This document shows positions 16,644 through 25,479 of a DNA stretch of 64,000 bases, one piece after another. This DNA is from Nitrospirota bacterium. GTDB lineage: Bacteria > Nitrospirota > Leptospirillia > Leptospirillales > Leptospirillaceae. The position numbers and the translations under genes are program-made. The stretch is from contig JAJZHW010000003.1 in assembly GCA_021810805.1 (NCBI GenBank), positions 124,001 to 188,000 of the forward strand, in the 5' to 3' direction. The notes beneath the pieces are model-generated. The model was not told where the DNA came from and did no database searches. It saw only the letters and a list, made by a program, of their open reading frames with translations. Numbering within the stretch: the stretch's first letter is position 1; the number at the start of each line of letters is the position of its first letter.

Positions 16644-16672
16644 AAAAAAAGCCGGGGAGATACCTCCCCGGC
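16644..16672 (-). terminator. Strong intrinsic terminator of the chemotaxis operon
   Basis: A perfect 9-bp stem (GCCGGGGAG at 16651-16659 with CTCCCCGGC at 16664-16672), a 4-nt loop, and on the minus strand a run of seven T at its 3' side (16644-16650). It sits about 30 bp after the stop of the CheV gene. Confidence 0.9.
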
Positions 16673-16698
16673 TCAGCAGCAATCCGAAAAGAACGAAT

Positions 16699-17688
16699 TC
16701 AGGGCTTGGCGGCGGCCATCTTGGCCTGATGCTTTGCCAAGGCCGTATTGAGTGCCTCAAGAAATTTCTGGGGTTCAAACTTCACCACATACTCATCGAT
16801 TCCGAGCTCCCGTCCCTTGCGGACATTTTCCGTTCCGCTCATGGAAGAATTCATGATGATGGGAATGTTCTTCCATTCCGGATGCTCCTTGACCTTTTTC
16901 ACAAAGGAGTACCCGTCCATCACCGGCATCTCCACATCGGAAATGATGGCCGCCAGATCGGAGGGGTCCTTTTTCCAAATCTGAGCCAACACTGTCAGTC
17001 CCTCTTCGCCGTTCCGGCCCAGAAGAACCTTGTATCCATCCTTGTCGAGGGCCTTTGACAGCATGTTGCGCGCCACGGCGCTGTCGTCGACCACCAGGAC
17101 AACCTTTCCTGTCGGAGCGACCTTCTGCATCGACTCGAGATCATGCTCCTGACGCGAATAGAGCCCCATCTCCTCCACAATCGTCTCGAAATCGAGGATA
17201 AGGAGAACCCGGCCGGCATCGGGGCCATCGGTAAGCTTGATCGTCCCCACCACGCTGGAATCCTTGTGGCCCGCCGACGAAGGAAGATTGATCGGAACGA
17301 TGCTCTTCCAGGAGACCCGACGGATCTGCACGCTCTGATGGACGAGAAAACCCAGGCGAATATTCGAAAACTCCGTCACGATCACCTGGGTCGAGGTGAT
17401 GCCGGGGGGCTCGGTCACACGCATCCAGCGGGCAAGGTTGATGATGGGGATGACAATCCCCCGAAGATTGATCACGCCGTCCTGAAAGGCATTGGCATTG
17501 GGGACCGGTGTGATTTCGGGGAGCTTGATGATCTCGATCACCTTGGCGACATTGACCCCGTAGATCCCTTCCATGATTTTTTCGGGGTTGTTCTTGTCGA
17601 CCTGGAAGATGCGAAAGTCGACAAGCTCCATCTGGTTGGTGCCGACCTGGAGAACAAGGTTTTCAATATCAGTCTTGCCGATACTCAT
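16699..17688 (-). CDS. cheV: Chemotaxis coupling protein CheV (CheW domain plus receiver)
   Basis: A 329-residue protein joining a CheW-like coupling domain (about residues 1-170) to a C-terminal receiver domain (about 185-310; VVLVVDDSAVARN, the Asp in AIISDVEMPVMDG, and VVKFEP). CheV proteins link chemoreceptors to the kinase CheA, and phosphorylation of the receiver adjusts the coupling (adaptation). The start at 17688 is preceded by GAGGAGC and is preferred to an in-frame ATG at 17715. It is the last gene of the operon that begins with a receptor at 19737 and is closed by the terminator at 16644-16672. Confidence 0.9.
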   Translation of the reverse strand: MSIGKTDIENLVLQVGTNQMELVDFRIFQVDKNNPEKIMEGIYGVNVAKVIEIIKLPEITPVPNANAFQDGVINLRGIVIPIINLARWMRVTEPPGITSTQVIVTEFSNIRLGFLVHQSVQIRRVSWKSIVPINLPSSAGHKDSSVVGTIKLTDGPDAGRVLLILDFETIVEEMGLYSRQEHDLESMQKVAPTGKVVLVVDDSAVARNMLSKALDKDGYKVLLGRNGEEGLTVLAQIWKKDPSDLAAIISDVEMPVMDGYSFVKKVKEHPEWKNIPIIMNSSMSGTENVRKGRELGIDEYVVKFEPQKFLEALNTALAKHQAKMAAAKP

Positions 17689-17745
17689 GGGCGCTCCTCT
17701 AGGAGGCGGGGACACGATCCCCCCACCGGGAATATCTCACGGTTC

Positions 17746-18495
17746 TCAGGTAAAGATGTTGGCGTCGAAGCCCACCTTGGCGCGGGAGATCCAGTCGAGG
17801 AACTGGCGGGCCTCCTTCTCCCGGAAGATCGACCCGTGCTGGGGGCAGATCATCTTGATCGGAAGGTGCTTGATCTTCCCGATCCAGTACTCGATCGCCT
17901 TCGATGTTCCGACGTAGCGCACGTGGAATCCCTCCATGTGTTTCACATGGTCGTCAAAGTTCTCCACATAAAGAGGGGTTTCTCCCTTAGGGTAGATCGC
18001 GGCGCCCACGTCTCCGGTGAACAGGATCCCAGAGGCATGGTCGAAGACATGAAAATTCCCGGGGGAGTGGAGGAAGTGAGCGGGAATGAATTCGATCCTG
18101 TTCCCCGAAGCCAGGGTGAGGGTTCCTCCTCCGTCGGGGATGCCCTCGATCCGATCGATGGCAGTCACCCCGTAGTGGAGCAGGAATCGAATCCAGAGCG
18201 CCGAGACATGAACGCGGGCCGGCGTCATGTCGAGCCAGGAGGCCAGCCCCCCGCCCACATCGGGATCCTGATGGCAGAGAAAGATGTGGTCGACCTTTTC
18301 AGGATCGACAAACTCGCTCATGTTGACGACCACCCGGGAGAAAACCCCGAAACCACCGGGATCGAGGAGTGTTCCTCGACCATTGTCGACAATCAGATAC
18401 TGATTGGTCTGAACACCTTCCTCAAGCCCGGTCTCGTCGCGACCCAGCCAGCAGAACTTGTGGTTCGGTGAGTCAAAGATGATCTCCGAAGACAT
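17746..18495 (-). CDS. Diiron metallo-beta-lactamase-fold protein, oxygen/NO sensor (ODP) type
   Basis: A 249-residue single-domain protein of the flavodiiron branch of the metallo-beta-lactamase fold, without the flavodoxin domain. The metal ligands are all present: H75-x-D77-x-D79 (in LCHQDPDVGG, Asp replacing the usual Glu), His143 (HSPGNF), Asp162 (FTGDVG) and His220 (PQHG). Stand-alone proteins of this type act as oxygen/NO-binding chemotaxis sensors (ODP) in some spirochaetes and other bacteria. The ATG at 18495 follows GGAGGTGAC. It lies between a chemoreceptor and cheV in one operon, which supports a sensory role over a detoxifying reductase. Confidence 0.85.
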   Translation of the reverse strand: MSSEIIFDSPNHKFCWLGRDETGLEEGVQTNQYLIVDNGRGTLLDPGGFGVFSRVVVNMSEFVDPEKVDHIFLCHQDPDVGGGLASWLDMTPARVHVSALWIRFLLHYGVTAIDRIEGIPDGGGTLTLASGNRIEFIPAHFLHSPGNFHVFDHASGILFTGDVGAAIYPKGETPLYVENFDDHVKHMEGFHVRYVGTSKAIEYWIGKIKHLPIKMICPQHGSIFREKEARQFLDWISRAKVGFDANIFT

Positions 18496-18537
18496 GTCAC
18501 CTCCATTGAGAGAATTTCAGCCCGGAACGATAGGAGC

Positions 18538-19737
18538 TCAGAAAGAGCTTTTCACCTTTTTCAAAATATCCTTCAGGCCGCCCACGAGACCCTCCAACTG
18601 CTTCTTGACAGAAGAAACGTTGCGGGACTGGTTCTCGGTCACACCCACGATGGAGGAGAGGGTGTTGGAGAGGATACTCGCATGGTCGACGATGGATTCG
18701 AAGACCGTGCCCACCACCTCGGCCTTCTTCTGGCTCTCCTCGACCTTTCCCAATGTTCCATGGATCAGGGTGACCGTTTTGGTCGTGTCGTTCTGGGTTT
18801 CACGGATTGTGGAACCGATTTCCTTGGTGGCGCGAATGGTCCGCTCGGCCAGCTTCCTCACCTCGTCGGCCACCACGGCAAATCCGCGCCCCTGCTCTCC
18901 CGCCCGGGCCGCCTCGATAGCGGCATTCAAGGCCAGGAGATTCGTCTGGCTCGCGATATCGTCGATGACCTCCACCACCTTGCCGATCTCCTGGCTCCGG
19001 GTGTTGAGTCCGTTCACCACATCGACCAGGGCCCGCATGGCCTCCCCCGACTCCCGAACCTGGGAGAGGAGATCGTCGAGCGTCTTCCGGCCCGCCTCCC
19101 CTTCCGATCGGGTCTTTTGAGCCTCGTCGGAGACCCGGCCCGTGGTGGTCACGATCTCCCGAATCCCGGAATCCAGTCGGTCCATGGCGGCGGAGAGCTC
19201 ATTGGAAGACTGCTCCTGCATGTTCACGGAGGATGAAAGAAGCTTGTCGCTGGTCACGTCCCGAAAGATGGTCATGAAACCCAGAAGCTCTCCGGTCGAT
19301 GGATCGGCGATCCGCTCGGTAGTGGACAGGAGAGAGATGCCTCCAATGTCCATCACTTGGTTCTTCCGAACCTCCCCGGGAGAGAGCCCCTCGAGGATCC
19401 GCCGGATTCTGTCGGGATCCTGGTGAAAACGGTGGATGGATCCCCCCATGACCTCGGAGGCACCGACGCCAAAGGACTTTCTCATCTCCGATTCCATTTG
19501 GGAGACGATCTCCTTCATGGCCTGGTTCATGTAGAGAATGTTGTTGCCTCCCCGGCCCGAACCCATGTCGGGAGAGGCGACGGCGATCCCCAGGTTGGGA
19601 ACGGCATCGAGAATATGGAGAAGCACCCGGGGATCGTTAAGCCCCCTCCCTCCCGCTCCTTCCATCGTGGACACATTTCCTTCCCGCAAAGACCCGTTCC
19701 CCGCTCCGTTGCCCTGCCGCCCGAACATCGCTGCCAT
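18538..19737 (-). CDS. Soluble methyl-accepting chemotaxis protein with a PAS-like sensor
   Basis: A cytoplasmic chemoreceptor of 399 residues. It has no membrane helix. The N-terminal half (about 35-170) looks like a PAS domain ([15 protein letters not shown], then a [11 protein letters not shown] end), and the C-terminal half is a methyl-accepting signalling domain with the conserved hairpin tip ([20 protein letters not shown], then EVRKLAERT). The start at 19737 has AGGAGA upstream; an in-frame start at 19800 has none. It leads the operon receptor-ODP-cheV and has a sigma-28 type promoter upstream. The PAS domain may itself bind a cofactor or may receive a signal from the diiron partner encoded next to it. 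Confidence 0.88.
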   Translation of the reverse strand: MAAMFGRQGNGAGNGSLREGNVSTMEGAGGRGLNDPRVLLHILDAVPNLGIAVASPDMGSGRGGNNILYMNQAMKEIVSQMESEMRKSFGVGASEVMGGSIHRFHQDPDRIRRILEGLSPGEVRKNQVMDIGGISLLSTTERIADPSTGELLGFMTIFRDVTSDKLLSSSVNMQEQSSNELSAAMDRLDSGIREIVTTTGRVSDEAQKTRSEGEAGRKTLDDLLSQVRESGEAMRALVDVVNGLNTRSQEIGKVVEVIDDIASQTNLLALNAAIEAARAGEQGRGFAVVADEVRKLAERTIRATKEIGSTIRETQNDTTKTVTLIHGTLGKVEESQKKAEVVGTVFESIVDHASILSNTLSSIVGVTENQSRNVSSVKKQLEGLVGGLKDILKKVKSSF

Positions 19738-20110
19738 GAAGTCTTCTCCTAAATTAAGCCCTCTCCCCCACCGTGCAAACACGACGGTGGACCTTATCAC
19801 AACATGATACTCTTATCGGGCTTATTTTCCAAAACTATAATCAACCCATAAAACCAACACCATCCGATTTTTCGCCCCCCGAAACAGGACGAGAAATGAA
19901 GCCTCATCCCAAAACAGCCCACAACAAAACATTCACGTAACTTCATGGACAAAAACAGAATCGCGCTAACATGCATCCCTCCATCTTTCCCCCATCAGGG
20001 ACACCCCAAATGCCTCTCGCATGATTTTTGCAATCAATTGTTCCGAGGCGGAAGGAGAGCTGTTTCTTCCCTTTCGCCGGATCTCACAACTCAATCGATA
20101 GGAGACAGAG
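19738..20110 (+). other. Intergenic region (373 bp) between the chemotaxis operon and a small ORF
   Basis: AT-richer than its surroundings. It holds the sigma-28 type promoter at 19813-19839 on the minus strand. No RNA gene, repeat or convincing ORF was seen in the remainder. Confidence 0.6.
19813..19839 (-). promoter_or_regulatory. Sigma-28 (FliA) type promoter of the chemoreceptor operon
   Basis: On the minus strand TATAGTTT (19832-19839), an 11-bp spacer and CCCGATAA (19813-19820). The sigma-28 consensus is TAAAGTTT-N11-GCCGATAA, so 14 of 16 positions and the exact spacing match. It lies about 75 bp upstream of the receptor start at 19737. This places the operon under flagellar late-gene control. 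Confidence 0.8.
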
Positions 20111-20317
20111 ATGGGAAGCGAAGAGGGTATTCGGGACGTGGATCCTCTTGAGATTGCCGAGGGCATTGGGCAGATGGAAGATCAAGCGGAGGGAGAGATC
20201 AGCTCACTCGACCACTGGCTCGACAGGGTGACCGAATCGGCCGACAGATACTTTTCGGATCATCTCTATGAGTCTCGTACCAATGAGGCCGAAGAACTAT
20301 CGGATGTTTTACCGTGA
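20111..20317 (+). CDS. Possible small acidic protein, unknown function
   Basis: A 68-residue, strongly acidic, probably helical reading frame starting at ATG 20111 with GGAGACAGAG before it. No homology was recognised. The frame stands alone between divergent minus-strand genes and could be a real small regulator or a chance ORF. Confidence 0.4.
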   Translation: MGSEEGIRDVDPLEIAEGIGQMEDQAEGEISSLDHWLDRVTESADRYFSDHLYESRTNEAEELSDVLP

Positions 20318-20372
20318 CACACAGATCACTGCGAGCGTTCCCAGATGAAACGGTTTTCTCGGAGCCACCCGC

Positions 20373-21170
20373 CTATGTTTCGATCGGGTCGAATCCGATC
20401 AGCACCTGGGCAAGCCCTTCAATCCTCTCCTGAGCCCAGAGTTGCCCCCCAGAGACACCCAGCCCCTTGAGAAGGTGAAGCTCTCGCAGGCGCCCGGGGG
20501 GATCCAGAGTATCCAGAACTTCCTTGCCCAGGGAGGGAAGCAGGCTCCAGTCAGGGCTCGCTCCTCCCACAAGGGACGAAATGATCCCCTCCGTCCATCT
20601 TGGAATCTCAGGATCGGCCCACCCCCGCGCCATCTCTTTCGCGTTCATGGAAATCACCCCCGAAACCAGCAAAAGGATCTTTTCACGTTTTTTTGAGGAG
20701 AGCGACCTGATCGCCTCTCCCAGACGCATCGCCTGCAGGACCCCCGAGAGAGACTGCGATACCGGTAGCACCGGTGTCGTGCCCTCTGGAAGAAGAAAAA
20801 AAAGGGGCACCGAGATGGCGTGGTCGACGCCGTGAATGCCCGGAGCCGCAGCCATCCCAAGAGACTTGGATTGAAGAATCAACCGATTTCCCAGATCCGG
20901 AGCCCCGGGGGGATCATACTGATAGTGGTGGCCGAACCCGGAAAAGTCCCGGGAGGACTGGTGCTCCGGGGAGAGATCAAGCAAGGTGACATGGCGGACC
21001 TGCCAAGCCGGGGTATAGGCAATGACCGCATCAAAGGGCTCCGCCGATTTCGCCAACAGATCCTGACGAAATCGGGCAAAGGCGGCAATCATCTCCCTGT
21101 TGCCGCCCTGACTCCAGGAGGAGAGAAGGTCAGGGCTGTGCGGGGCCATCACCGGCCAGATACGCATCAC
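20373..21170 (-). CDS. LigB-like (class III extradiol dioxygenase family) protein
   Basis: A 265-residue protein resembling the catalytic LigB subunit of class III extradiol dioxygenases. Visible family traits are an N-terminal VMAPHSP stretch, GFGHHYQYD, and the HGVDHAISVPLFFLLPE segment, which corresponds to the conserved DHG-x-x-VPL stretch with a metal-near His. The usual substrates are aromatic diols, but small LigB-fold proteins also include proteins of unknown or non-dioxygenase function (for example the Memo/AmmeMemoRadiSam-B branch). Its start overlaps the stop of the methyltransferase-like gene by 4 nt, so both are translated together. Substrate unknown. Confidence 0.6.
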   Translation of the reverse strand: MMRIWPVMAPHSPDLLSSWSQGGNREMIAAFARFRQDLLAKSAEPFDAVIAYTPAWQVRHVTLLDLSPEHQSSRDFSGFGHHYQYDPPGAPDLGNRLILQSKSLGMAAAPGIHGVDHAISVPLFFLLPEGTTPVLPVSQSLSGVLQAMRLGEAIRSLSSKKREKILLLVSGVISMNAKEMARGWADPEIPRWTEGIISSLVGGASPDWSLLPSLGKEVLDTLDPPGRLRELHLLKGLGVSGGQLWAQERIEGLAQVLIGFDPIET

Positions 21171-22288
21171 GATTCATCCATTGGGTCAAAGGGGCGGCCA
21201 TCCGGGTGGGACAGGCGAATAACTGGACGCTCCCGAGGCCAATCGATCGAACCTCGACCTTCGAGAGGCGGAGAGCTTGCCAGAGAGGAGGGCTCCCCTT
21301 CTGCCACACTCTCCCCCCGATGGAGCCGGGTGAAGGCTCGGGTCAGATCTCCCCGGTTCCGCGTCAAAAGCCGGATTCGCCACCAGAGATTTCCGTCGCA
21401 AAAGTCGCCAAAGAAGAGCCCCTTCTCCCTGTGAAGCGGAGAGACGAGACGAAGGGACGGCGGGGGGGGCGCCCCTCCCCGACCAAAAAGCAGATAGGTC
21501 ATCTTGAGAGAATCCTTCACATGCCCCACCAATTTCGCCGTTTTCAGAAGACCCTCCGAAAAAACCGCCGGGCGATCTTCATGGCACCAGTCCTCGGAGC
21601 GCCTGAGAGCCGGACAGGGCAAGGTGCGCCCCCCCGGACAGGGGGCAAGCAAATGAAGCGGAAGATGTCGGGAGATAAGATCGTCCCCCAGCGTGAGGAG
21701 GGCCCGGGAGGACCGTCTGTCCGCCGGTTCGACCAGGAGCAGGAGCCCCCCCGGAAGAATCGACCGAGCCATCTCCCCCAGAAGATCGGCAAAGCCGTCC
21801 AACTGGCTCTCGTTTTCAGCGAGGCAGTTGGCCATCGTGACAATATCGTAGCCATCGGATAGGTAGGAGCGATCTTTAGGAAGAGTGGCCTGAGAGACTG
21901 TCAGAGAAAGCCGGGAGTGCCCCCTTCCGCTTACAGCCGCCTCCAAGGCCTCTTTGGAGCGATCGACGAAATGAAGGGAGAGAGAAAAAGGATGCGCGGC
22001 AAGCAGGGATTCTGCCACTCCCAGGCCAAAATCTCCCGTTCCTGCCCCCAGGTCAAGAATCCGGAGGTGGTCTTTCCTAAATAGGGAGGAATCCCCCCGC
22101 CTGAGAATTTCTTCTCCAAGAGCCACCCCTTTGGAGTGGCTCACCTCTCCGTAGTAGACCCCATAGGCCTCGCGACTTTCGGTACGGTCCATATAGGAAG
22201 AGTCGAGCGACCTTTCGGCAAATCTCCGGGAAAGGCTCGACACCTCGGCCGCAAGAGGGTCTATGGCGGAAGTCTTTCTGTTTTTCAC
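21167..22288 (-). CDS. Rsm22-family SAM-dependent methyltransferase-like protein
   Basis: A 373-residue protein with a class I methyltransferase fold: LDLGAGTGDFG (SAM-binding motif I), then LHFVDRSKEAL (motif II). A C-terminal cysteine-rich stretch reads APCPGGRTLPCP, then EDWCHEDRP, matching the Cys motif of the Rsm22/METTL17 family, in which these cysteines bind a 4Fe-4S cluster. The family is tied to assembly of the small ribosomal subunit, chiefly in mitochondria, and also occurs in bacteria. A translationally coupled LigB-like gene follows. Confidence 0.72.
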   Translation of the reverse strand: MKNRKTSAIDPLAAEVSSLSRRFAERSLDSSYMDRTESREAYGVYYGEVSHSKGVALGEEILRRGDSSLFRKDHLRILDLGAGTGDFGLGVAESLLAAHPFSLSLHFVDRSKEALEAAVSGRGHSRLSLTVSQATLPKDRSYLSDGYDIVTMANCLAENESQLDGFADLLGEMARSILPGGLLLLVEPADRRSSRALLTLGDDLISRHLPLHLLAPCPGGRTLPCPALRRSEDWCHEDRPAVFSEGLLKTAKLVGHVKDSLKMTYLLFGRGGAPPPPSLRLVSPLHREKGLFFGDFCDGNLWWRIRLLTRNRGDLTRAFTRLHRGESVAEGEPSSLASSPPLEGRGSIDWPRERPVIRLSHPDGRPFDPMDES

Positions 22289-22421
22289 GATCCTCTGCTA
22301 AAATAAGGGTTCTGCGAATGGGACATCATGACATGCCATCCAATAGAGTCTTTCGCTTGGGCGTGACTTGAATACCGGTCCATGTTTTTTGACAGAATAG
22401 CATCCCTATGGAAAGGTTCTC

Positions 22422-23711
22422 ATGAAATATCAGGCCCCCCGCGGCGTCAAGGATCTTCTCCCCCCGGAATCAGAGGCGTTTCGACGGCTCGAGGACGAAG
22501 TCCGAGATCTCTTTGTCCTCTCGGGATTTCGAGAGGTCCGCCTTCCGATATTCGAATCGGCGGCACTCTTTTTCCGATCGATCGGCGAGTCAACCGATAT
22601 CGTGGAAAAGGAGATGTACCTTTTCGAAGGCAAAGGGGGAGAAAAGCTTGCGCTTCGCCCCGAGGGAACCGCCTCGCTCTTGCGGGCCGCCATCGAACAC
22701 CGTCTTGCCGAACCGGGCCGAACATCCCGCCTCTACTACCAGGGAGCAATGTTCCGCCACGAACGGCCTCAGGCGGGGCGTCTGAGGCAGTTTCACCAGG
22801 CCGGGGCCGAGATCCTCGGCCCCAACGACCCTGATACCGACGCCGACCTGATTGCCTCAGTCAGTCGATACGCCCGGGAGACCTCCATTCCAGGATCTCA
22901 GCTTCTTATCAACAGCATGGGGTGCGATGGCTGTCGTCCAGAATACCGAAAGCGATTGGTGGCCTACCTCGAAGACCACAAAAAACACCTCTGCGAGACC
23001 TGTGTTCGTCGGATCTCAACCAACCCCCTTCGCGTTCTCGACTGCAAGGTCGAAGGCTGTCAGCCGACCCTTAACACCGCTCCCGCCATTACAAGCTTTC
23101 TCTGCCCGACATCCCGGGAGCATTTCGAGAGAGTCTGCCAAGCTCTCAACGAGGGGGATATTCCCTATACGCTCTCCCCCCGACTGGTCCGGGGACTCGA
23201 CTACTATACGGAGACGGCCTTTGAGTGGGTCTCGGACGCCCTTGGCGCCCAGTCGACATGGGCCGCCGGAGGACGATACAACGGTCTGGTCAGCTCTCTC
23301 GGTGGTCCGGACGTTCCGGGAGTTGGCCTCGCCATCGGCATCGAACGGCTTTACCTTCTCCGGGAAAAATCGGGAACGCTTCCTCGTTCCGATGCGCCCC
23401 CGGTCACAATTGCCCTTCACCCACTCGACGACGACAGTCGGGGATACATCCGAACACTTCTGACCTCATTGCGTGCGGAGGGGATCTCTTGTGTCGGTCT
23501 CTTCGGGAGCAATCGACTCAAGAAGGCCTTCGTCTCGGCCGAACGGGAGGGCGCACGCTATATTGGGCTCGCAGGGGAGAACGAACGAGGATCTGGAACG
23601 ATTACGATCAAGGATCTTGGAACCGGGGTCCAAAAAACCGTCCCTGTTGCCCCAATCCCTCAACTGGCTTCACTTCTGAGTTCAGGATTTCCCGCCGACT
23701 CGACACCATAA
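22422..23711 (+). CDS. hisS: Histidyl-tRNA synthetase
   Basis: A class II aminoacyl-tRNA synthetase that charges tRNA-His. The 429-residue protein begins with YQAPRGVKDLLPPES (motif typical of HisRS), then motif 2 (YYQGAMFRHERPQAGRLRQF), the histidine-binding LVRGLDYYTETAFEW and GGRYNGL segments, and motif 3 (GVGLAIGIERL). An anticodon-binding domain forms the C terminus. The ATG at 22422 is preceded by GGAAAGG. It stands alone: a divergent gene upstream and a convergent ccoG downstream, with a hairpin between. Confidence 0.96.
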   Translation: MKYQAPRGVKDLLPPESEAFRRLEDEVRDLFVLSGFREVRLPIFESAALFFRSIGESTDIVEKEMYLFEGKGGEKLALRPEGTASLLRAAIEHRLAEPGRTSRLYYQGAMFRHERPQAGRLRQFHQAGAEILGPNDPDTDADLIASVSRYARETSIPGSQLLINSMGCDGCRPEYRKRLVAYLEDHKKHLCETCVRRISTNPLRVLDCKVEGCQPTLNTAPAITSFLCPTSREHFERVCQALNEGDIPYTLSPRLVRGLDYYTETAFEWVSDALGAQSTWAAGGRYNGLVSSLGGPDVPGVGLAIGIERLYLLREKSGTLPRSDAPPVTIALHPLDDDSRGYIRTLLTSLRAEGISCVGLFGSNRLKKAFVSAEREGARYIGLAGENERGSGTITIKDLGTGVQKTVPVAPIPQLASLLSSGFPADSTP

Positions 23712-23716
23712 GTAAG

Positions 23717-23735
23717 GGGGCAATTCTTGCCCCCT
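23717..23735 (+). terminator. Hairpin between convergent hisS and ccoG
   Basis: GGGGGCAA (23717-23724) and TTGCCCCC (23728-23735) form a perfect 8-bp stem with a 3-nt loop, right after the hisS stop. No T-run follows. It may work in both directions. Confidence 0.55.
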
Positions 23736-23772
23736 CAGATATGCTGCCCCCAGCGTCAAGAAGGCCCTGAGG

Positions 23773-25104
23773 CTATCCCTGAGAACGGTTGGGAATATAG
23801 ACCGTTGCATCCTGACGAAACTGCCCCGGTTTGGGGGTCAAGCTCTTCACATCAACTCGAAAATTGTGGAGTCCCGGTGGCAGCGCCTCCGTGGCTCCCA
23901 CCGTCATGACAATCTTCCGGTGCTCGCCGGGCGGAATGGAGACCTTTGTCTGCCCAAAGGTCACACTCGAAGACGGAAGACCTTCCTCGCCGAGAACAAA
24001 GCTCTCCGGATGGGGCGTCTTGTTGTAAAGGCCGACCTCAAACTGGTCGAATCGACCGGGGACTTGGCTGAAGGTCACCCTGTATGGAGAATAAGTCACA
24101 ATCCCGTAAACAAAAAGGGACAGCGGCACCAAGCTGAAGACCGTTGCCACCACAAACCGTACGGTCCCCGGAGAGAGCTTTCTTGGCTTGGTGGTTCCGT
24201 CACTATCCACATAGAGGCCATTTTTGTGGAAGGTGAGAAGTGATGGACGGCCATGCTTCCCCATATAGTCTTCGCATACCACAACACACTCTCCGCAGTT
24301 GATGCAGCGAGAATAGTTTTTGGTATCCCTGGGATCAATGTCGATAAAGCAGGACTTCACGCAGAGGTTGCAGCCGGTACATTCGGCTCTCCGGCTATGG
24401 TCAAAGGCGACCTTGAGGGTATCGTCGGTCTTGAACATGTGCTGCCATAGGGGATAAGGACAGACCCACTTGCACCAGTAGTGGCGGACAAGAAGAAGGT
24501 TCAAGAACATGACGCCCCCAATCCCTAGCACCAACCAGTAGGCCGTGGGGTTGGCTCCGGTCACGAGGTCGTGAAAGAGTGCTCGAGGGGGAATCACATA
24601 GGCGGTAATGATGACGGAGACGGTCAAGGAAAAGAGGAGCACACCGCCCACAAATATCGTCCACTGGCCAAGCTTTTTGAGCGCCCCCACCTTTTTCGGA
24701 CGAGCCCCGGAGAGGGAGACCTCTCCAAACCCGGGCCCTAAGGATGCAGATCCAAAGGAAAACTTTGCCAGGGCGTTTGTCCACTCGGAAAAGGTATTCT
24801 GAATGCAGGCCCAGCCGCAATAGACCATCCCGAGAACCGCATAAACCGCGGTCATGGCCGAGATCACAAAAATCCAGAAGGGGAGGATAAGGAAGAAGTC
24901 ACTCCACCATACCTGGTAGCCCATGATGACGAAGCGACCGGTGGAGAGATCGATATGGAAAATCCCTGTAAAAGGAAGGGCAATCAAAAGGACAATAAAG
25001 GCAACTTGAACGATCGTCCGAATCTGTGTGACCCGAAGTCCGCCAACGACCTTTGCGGGCTTGGCGATCTTCGGCATCGGAATTAGTGGTTGGGTCTGTT
25101 CCAT
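23773..25104 (-). CDS. ccoG: Cytochrome cbb3 oxidase accessory ferredoxin-like protein (CcoG/FixG/RdxA)
   Basis: CcoG is a membrane iron-sulfur protein needed for maturation of cbb3-type oxidases, probably in reducing copper for the CuB site. The 443-residue protein has about five membrane helices, two 4Fe-4S sites (CTGCNLCVKSC and CINCGECVVVC) plus the CGWACIQN segment, and a C-terminal Ig-like periplasmic domain (about 330-443). All family features are present. It is the last gene of the oxidase-related run on this strand and lies 36 bp after a small membrane protein gene. Confidence 0.92.
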   Translation of the reverse strand: MEQTQPLIPMPKIAKPAKVVGGLRVTQIRTIVQVAFIVLLIALPFTGIFHIDLSTGRFVIMGYQVWWSDFFLILPFWIFVISAMTAVYAVLGMVYCGWACIQNTFSEWTNALAKFSFGSASLGPGFGEVSLSGARPKKVGALKKLGQWTIFVGGVLLFSLTVSVIITAYVIPPRALFHDLVTGANPTAYWLVLGIGGVMFLNLLLVRHYWCKWVCPYPLWQHMFKTDDTLKVAFDHSRRAECTGCNLCVKSCFIDIDPRDTKNYSRCINCGECVVVCEDYMGKHGRPSLLTFHKNGLYVDSDGTTKPRKLSPGTVRFVVATVFSLVPLSLFVYGIVTYSPYRVTFSQVPGRFDQFEVGLYNKTPHPESFVLGEEGLPSSSVTFGQTKVSIPPGEHRKIVMTVGATEALPPGLHNFRVDVKSLTPKPGQFRQDATVYIPNRSQG

Positions 25105-25140
25105 TGGAAGAGAAGTCCCTCACTCATATGGGTAACGGCC

Positions 25141-25479
25141 CTACTCTTCCCCCTCGTCATCAGGGTGTTCTGACCGTCCGGAAGGCCCTCCGATCGGCCG
25201 CATGCTCTGTCCGTGTCCCGGCTTTTCCAGCTCCCGCTTAAAGTACCAGGAGATCCCGAGATAGAGAAAAACAGGGATAAGAATCCCCAAGAGGAAGAAC
25301 AGATAGGCAAACCAAGGAAGACCCAATGTGACGTGGACATACCGGGGAAGATAGGCCCAAGCCGGAGCCGGCACAATGACGGCCCCTCCTCCCAATAGTG
25401 AACCCAGGAGAAGGGGTTTGTAAAGGCTCCCTCGCGAATGGGATCCGACACTTTGGCCGGGGCGACCTAGCAGTGCCAC
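25141..25479 (-). CDS. Small membrane protein in the oxidase cluster
   Basis: A 112-residue protein with a hydrophobic N-terminal segment (about 20-42) that ends in APAWA, and a second helix at about 52-78, followed by a charged C-terminal tail. It starts with GTG directly after the stop codon of the upstream subunit-I-like gene, with no gap, which indicates translational coupling. No family was recognised. Position suggests a subunit or assembly factor of the oxidase-like complex. Confidence 0.6.
   Translation of the reverse strand: MALLGRPGQSVGSHSRGSLYKPLLLGSLLGGGAVIVPAPAWAYLPRYVHVTLGLPWFAYLFFLLGILIPVFLYLGISWYFKRELEKPGHGQSMRPIGGPSGRSEHPDDEGEE

Noticed and set aside
17143-18471. Open frame of 442 codons on the plus strand opposite cheV and the diiron sensor gene
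   Set aside because: Antisense to two clear genes; composition is rich in His, Asp and Gly as typical of reverse frames, and no domain is seen.
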